This document shows, one piece after another, positions 13,912 to 17,293 of a stretch of 17,293 nucleotides of DNA (the stretch's first letter is position 1; each line of letters opens with the position of its first letter). The stretch covers positions 1 to 17,293 of the forward strand of contig UQUC01000053.1 of NCBI GenBank assembly GCA_900544105.1, written 5' to 3'. The stretch comes from an uncultured Oscillibacter sp. (lineage in GTDB: Bacteria > Bacillota > Clostridia > Oscillospirales > Oscillospiraceae). The notes beneath the pieces are model-generated. The model was not told the origin of the DNA, did not search any database, and saw nothing but the letters and a program-made list of their open reading frames with translations. Position numbers and translations under genes: made by a program.

Positions 13912-15084
13912 ATGGCAAATATTCTGGATTATCTGGACTGGCGGGGGGATCTGACGCTGGCGCAGGATCCGTTTAACGAGGTGGATAACCTGATCTTGGC
14001 GGAGCTGTCCTTTGTTGACTTTGCCGGCATCGTTCCTGGCCCCGGCGAGGGGAAGGCCGTGCCTCTGTGGAAGGCGGCGGAGGCATATTTTGCCAAAATG
14101 GGGGGACGGCCCATCGACATGGGTGTTCTGGTGCCCAACCAGATCCCGGAGCTGCTGCGCCGGGCGGCAGCATCGCCCCGGTTCCGGGACATGAAGCTCA
14201 ACGGCTTTGTGGATCATCTGGATACGGAGAAGGCAGAGCAGTTTGCGGCGCTGACGACGGAGTGTGGAGACGGGACGGTTTACCTCTCCTTCCGGGGCAC
14301 CGACGATACGCTGGCGGGGTGGAAAGAGGATTTTTACCTGAGCTGTATGCGGGAGGTCCCCGCCCAGAAAATGGCAGTGGCATACACGGAGGCCATGGCC
14401 CATCAGTACCCCCGGATCAAGCTGCGGCTGGGTGGCCATTCCAAGGGTGGCAATCTGGCGGTGTGGGCGGGGGTGTTCTGCCCAACGGCGATGCAGCGAC
14501 GGATCGCCGCCGTTTGGTCCAATGACGGTCCTGGCTTCCATGACGATATTCTGTCTCTGCCCCGGCATATCCGGCTGGCGGAGCGTATCCACACCATTGT
14601 GCCGAAATCCTCCGTGGTGGGGATGCTGCTGGAGCACGAGGAGGACTACACCGTGGTGGACAGTAGCCAGCAGGGCCTTATGCAGCACGACGGCTTTTCC
14701 TGGGCGGTGCTGGGGAACCGATTTGTCCGGCTCCACAGCGTCACCCGGCAGGCCCGGTTGACGGATCAGGAGCTGCGGGGCTGGGTCCAGGGGCTGACCA
14801 TGGAGCAGAGGGAAAAATTCGTAGACAGCGCCTTTCAGGTGCTGGAGGCCTCCGGCGCCCAGACCTTGACGGACCTGAAGGCGGACAGCTTCAAAGCGGT
14901 GCGGCCTATGATCCGGGCCTTGAAGGATCTGGACAAGGAGACCCGGGAGGCCCTGCTGAAATTTATGAGCATCCTCTTTATGAGCAATCTGCGGATGACG
15001 CTGGAGGGCATCCAGGAGGAAACAGGGAAAAGCCTGCTGCGGAATGGAAAAAAGGCGGAGAGATCCACAGGAAAGAAGGAATAA
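13912..15084 (+). CDS. Lipase-like alpha/beta hydrolase, Mbeg1/DUF2974 family
   Basis: This 390-residue protein is probably a serine hydrolase of the lipase class 3 type; its substrate is unknown. It begins MANILDYLDWRGDL, typical of the family, with 'NEVDNLILAELSFVDF' after it. FRGTDDTLAGWKEDF at about 127-141 is the oxyanion-hole region, and GHSKGGNLA at 175-183 is the nucleophile elbow with catalytic Ser177. Candidates for the catalytic acid include the Asp of SNDGPGF; a late His is probably in the C-terminal half. The last 100 residues are charged and helical with a basic tail. There is no signal peptide, so it is likely cytoplasmic. The ATG at 13912 follows GGGGGA. The frame is open further upstream, but through repeat DNA that precedes the promoter. 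No clear terminator follows. Confidence 0.85.
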   Translation: MANILDYLDWRGDLTLAQDPFNEVDNLILAELSFVDFAGIVPGPGEGKAVPLWKAAEAYFAKMGGRPIDMGVLVPNQIPELLRRAAASPRFRDMKLNGFVDHLDTEKAEQFAALTTECGDGTVYLSFRGTDDTLAGWKEDFYLSCMREVPAQKMAVAYTEAMAHQYPRIKLRLGGHSKGGNLAVWAGVFCPTAMQRRIAAVWSNDGPGFHDDILSLPRHIRLAERIHTIVPKSSVVGMLLEHEEDYTVVDSSQQGLMQHDGFSWAVLGNRFVRLHSVTRQARLTDQELRGWVQGLTMEQREKFVDSAFQVLEASGAQTLTDLKADSFKAVRPMIRALKDLDKETREALLKFMSILFMSNLRMTLEGIQEETGKSLLRNGKKAERSTGKKE

Positions 15085-15283
15085 AAAGCCCGCAGATGCG
15101 CCAAGCGGAATATCCTGCTTTGCCGACAACGGAAAAAGCAAACGACTTCAGACATAAAAAGCATCCACCGTAAGTGCTCAATAACCACCCGCATTTCCAA
15201 GGTTGAGTAAGTGTGAGAAAATGATATGCAGTCAACAAAAACTGCGTGTAAGTTTTCGAATGCGAAGGGAGTGCGTGTAAGAA

Positions 15284-15610
15284 ATGGAAGATGTGTTAGC
15301 GATCCGGGATGAGTATCGTCTGCAGGAGTGGAGCCAGATCATCCGGGCGGGGCAAAACAGTGGGCTGAGTAAGCGAGAGTTCTGTAAACAAAATGGGATA
15401 TCCGAACGGCAATATTACTACTGGCTGAAAAAATTGCGGGAAACGGTTGCGGAAACAGCATCACCGCGCCTGGTGCATCTTGAAGCGCCTGTCCCCCAAA
15501 GCGAGGGTATCCTTCGGATCCAGATTGGACAGGCAGATTTGAGACTGCCGGTAAACACGGACACGGAAGCGGTGGCAGCCATTCTTCGGGCCTTACAGCA
15601 ACTATGTTAG
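15284..15610 (+). CDS. tnpA: IS66 accessory protein TnpA
   Basis: The 108-residue first protein of IS66 elements is a small DNA-binding accessory factor needed for transposition. The N-terminal half holds a helix-turn-helix with the family pattern LSKREFCKQNGISERQYYYWLKKLR (quoted here for identity; residues 28-52). The C-terminal half is a short beta-rich tail. The start at ATG 15284 has only a distant AAGGGAG. Its stop overlaps the tnpB start by 7 bases (ATGTTAG), so the two are coupled. Confidence 0.9.
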   Translation: MEDVLAIRDEYRLQEWSQIIRAGQNSGLSKREFCKQNGISERQYYYWLKKLRETVAETASPRLVHLEAPVPQSEGILRIQIGQADLRLPVNTDTEAVAAILRALQQLC

Positions 15611-15957
15611 ATTTAAGTCGAGTACGGAACTATTATGTTGCGTGTGGCTACACGGATCTGCGCCGCGGAATAGAGGGTTTAGCTGCAATCGTGACCCAAC
15701 AATTTGGCCAGGAGCTGAGTGAAGAAAGTCTATTCCTGTTTTGCGGAAGACGCACAGACCGCATCAAGGCGTTATACTTTTCCGGCGATGGATATATCCT
15801 GTTGTATAAGCGACTGAACAACGGCTCGTTTCAATGGCCCAGAAGTGAAGCGCAGCTGCGGTTATTGGATCCACAGACCTTTCGATGGCTGATGGAGGGG
15901 TTGAAAATAGACCAACCAAAAGCCATTTGGAAGGTTCCGAAAAGGGACATGTTTTAA
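15604..15957 (+). CDS. tnpB: IS66 accessory protein TnpB (Orf2)
   Basis: This 117-residue protein matches the IS66 Orf2 family: YTDLRRGIEGLAAIV near the start, LFLFCGRRTDRIKALYF in the middle, then LLYKRLNNGSFQWPR and a C-terminal FRWLMEGLKI. It works with TnpA and TnpC in transposition; its exact activity is not known. It is unrelated to the TnpB nuclease of IS200/IS605. It ends in KRDMF with TAA at 15955-15957. The sequence around that stop may allow a shift into the tnpC frame. Confidence 0.92.
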   Translation: MLDLSRVRNYYVACGYTDLRRGIEGLAAIVTQQFGQELSEESLFLFCGRRTDRIKALYFSGDGYILLYKRLNNGSFQWPRSEAQLRLLDPQTFRWLMEGLKIDQPKAIWKVPKRDMF

Positions 15958-15985
15958 GCACCAAATCATTGAAAATACTGTACTT

Positions 15986-17293
15986 TTGGGCGTCGCTGAA
16001 GAAAACGCACAGTTGCGTCAGAAACTGGACCATATGAATGAACTGCTTTTGAATGCGCAAAGGGCTCGTTTCGGCCAATCCAGCGAAAGGACCAAGTACG
16101 TCATGCAGGGCGGGACTCAGCTGGGGCTGTTTAATGAAGCAGAAGCAGAACAGGATCATAAGGCTGTTGAACCGACAGAGAACACCATTGTTATTTCTGA
16201 ACACACCCGCAAGGCCAAGCGCACCGTAGATGAACTGACTGCAAATCTTCCGGTGAAAGAGGTTTTAATAACGCTTTCCGACGATGAACGTATCTGCGAC
16301 AAGTGCGGTGGCAAGTATGAGATGATTGGAAAGAAGTTGGTTTCCCGGCGACTGGAAGTCATCCCCCGTCAATGCTATGTGGTGGAATATTACAGCTGCA
16401 GCTATGCGTGCAAGAGCTGTGAGATGAAGACCGGCTATGCCAATATCATTACAACGGTGACGCCTTCCATGCTGATGAAGCATTCTCTGGCATCCGCGTC
16501 TACAGTGGCAAATGTGATGACGCAAAAGTATGTGGACGGACTGCCTTTGGCCCGACAAGAAAAGATCTGGGAACGGGAGGGAATCCGCCTTTCCCGGGCC
16601 ACGATGTCCAACTGGGTGATCCAGTGCGCCCAGGCCTGGCTGAAACCACTGTACCGGCGCATGAAAAAGACTCTTTTGGAGTGTTCCGTAATTCATGCAG
16701 ACGAGACTGTGGTGCAGGTGCTGAAGGAGGAGGGAAAGGCCGCCACGAGCGAGTCTCGTATGTGGGTGTATGCCAGCAATGACCGCAGCGGCAAACCGAT
16801 TCGATACTTCGAATACCAACCGGATCGCAGTGGCAAGCACGCGGCAGCGTTTCTGAAAGGTTTCTCCGGCTGTCTGGTAACAGACGGCTATGCCGGATAC
16901 AACCAGGTGGACGGCGTGATCCGCTGCGGATGTTGGAGCCATATGCGGCGCCATTGGCGTGAGGCGATGTCAAAGGGGGCAACGAAAGAGACTTTCAAGG
17001 CGGCTTGGGGCTATGACTATTGTAATAAGCTCTTTGCTCTGGAGAAGAAATTTTTCAAAATGAGTGATGTGATACGCAAAACAGCGCGTCAGGCAGAGGC
17101 AGAACCTTTGCTTGAGGCTTATTGGTGGTGGCTTGAAACTCTGAATCCGGTGCCAGGCAGCAAATTGGCTGATGCCGTGACTTATGCTAAGAACCAGAAG
17201 AAATTCCTGAATGCGTTTTTGGAACATGGCGAGGTAGATATCTCAAATAACTTCGCTGAAAACGCGATCCGCCCGTTTGTCCAAGGCCGTAAA
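15986..17293 (+). CDS. tnpC: IS66 transposase TnpC, DDE type, 3' end outside the window
   Basis: This is the catalytic transposase. The frame is open from 15911 to the window end. An N-terminal coiled segment (EENAQLRQKLDHMNELL) leads into RARFGQSSER, then a zinc-finger-like region with CDKCGGKY and later CKSCEMK. The DDE residues are Asp at 16700-16702 (HADETVVQVL), Asp at 16883-16885 (VTDGYAGY) and Glu at 17258-17260 (NNFAENAIRPF). About 436 codons are present of the usual 510-540. The start is unclear: TTG 15986 is a guess, the first ATG is at 16034 but would drop part of the coiled segment, and ATT 15968 or a frameshift from tnpB is also possible. Confidence 0.88.
   Translation, partial: MGVAEENAQLRQKLDHMNELLLNAQRARFGQSSERTKYVMQGGTQLGLFNEAEAEQDHKAVEPTENTIVISEHTRKAKRTVDELTANLPVKEVLITLSDDERICDKCGGKYEMIGKKLVSRRLEVIPRQCYVVEYYSCSYACKSCEMKTGYANIITTVTPSMLMKHSLASASTVANVMTQKYVDGLPLARQEKIWEREGIRLSRATMSNWVIQCAQAWLKPLYRRMKKTLLECSVIHADETVVQVLKEEGKAATSESRMWVYASNDRSGKPIRYFEYQPDRSGKHAAAFLKGFSGCLVTDGYAGYNQVDGVIRCGCWSHMRRHWREAMSKGATKETFKAAWGYDYCNKLFALEKKFFKMSDVIRKTARQAEAEPLLEAYWWWLETLNPVPGSKLADAVTYAKNQKKFLNAFLEHGEVDISNNFAENAIRPFVQGRK

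Larger units (their letters stand above)
15170..17293 (+). mobile_element. IS66-family insertion sequence, left part, cut by the window end
   Basis: Three consecutive genes tnpA-tnpB-tnpC in the IS66 arrangement define the element. IS66 ends begin with GTAAG, and this occurs at 15170 (GTAAGTGCTC) and 15207 (GTAAGTGTGA), so the left end is one of these; 15170 is my preference but unproven. Subterminal TGCGTGTAAG repeats lie at 15243-15252 and 15272-15281. The right end and the expected 8-bp target duplication lie outside the window. The element entered the non-coding gap about 85 bp after the lipase-like gene. Confidence 0.88.

Noticed and set aside
13681..15141. Minus-strand open frame of 486 codons across the lipase-like gene and repeat block
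   Set aside because: It is antisense to a gene with FRGT and GHSKGG motifs, and its ends lie in repeats. It has no start signal.

Overview
The window reads as chromosomal DNA of a gut-type anaerobic member of the Clostridia, most likely an Oscillospiraceae/Ruminococcaceae relative. The grounds are Gram-positive style AAGGAGG ribosome binding sites, canonical sigma-A promoters with 16-18 bp spacers, GC-rich coding sequence, a lipoprotein MsrAB, and anaerobe-type molybdenum hydroxylase genes. The genus cannot be fixed from the sequence alone.

Layout, left to right. Positions 1-2301 carry the tail of an unknown gene, a small DUF6132-like membrane protein, a surface-anchored methionine sulfoxide reductase MsrAB and a YcxB-like membrane protein. 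Positions 2302-3120 are AT-rich and decayed, with one gene remnant broken by an in-frame stop and paired TTCAACAC repeats. This lies directly against the 3' end of a tRNA-Ala(GGC) gene on the minus strand, so it may be the scar of an integrated element. Positions 3460-10590 are a molybdenum hydroxylase locus: a fused xanthine dehydrogenase of the selenium-dependent type, a minus-strand mocA (cofactor cytidylyltransferase), and a complete xdhABC operon (molybdenum, FAD and 2Fe-2S subunits). Together they suggest purine or N-heterocycle oxidation, with MocA supplying the cytosine-dinucleotide form of the cofactor to both enzymes. No selenium-handling gene is in the window.

Positions 10600-13403 hold a cytidylate-kinase-like gene with its own promoter and terminator, then a MarR regulator overlapping a MATE efflux pump, an arrangement like mepR-mepA. 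Positions 13404-13911 are non-coding but densely structured. A block of about 215 nt folds into a closing stem, a possible pseudoknot, a GUAA-capped hairpin and a perfect 14-bp hairpin. It resembles what I recall of HEARO/omega RNAs (the guide RNAs of IscB/IsrB), but no IscB-like ORF follows. A second block has perfect hairpins and a 17-bp direct repeat, and supplies the promoter of a Mbeg1/DUF2974-type lipase-like gene (13912-15084).

Positions from about 15170 to the end are the left part of an IS66-family insertion sequence (tnpA, tnpB, tnpC with its DDE residues), cut by the window edge. The tnpB-tnpC junction has a UUU-UAA-G context that could be a +1 frameshift site.
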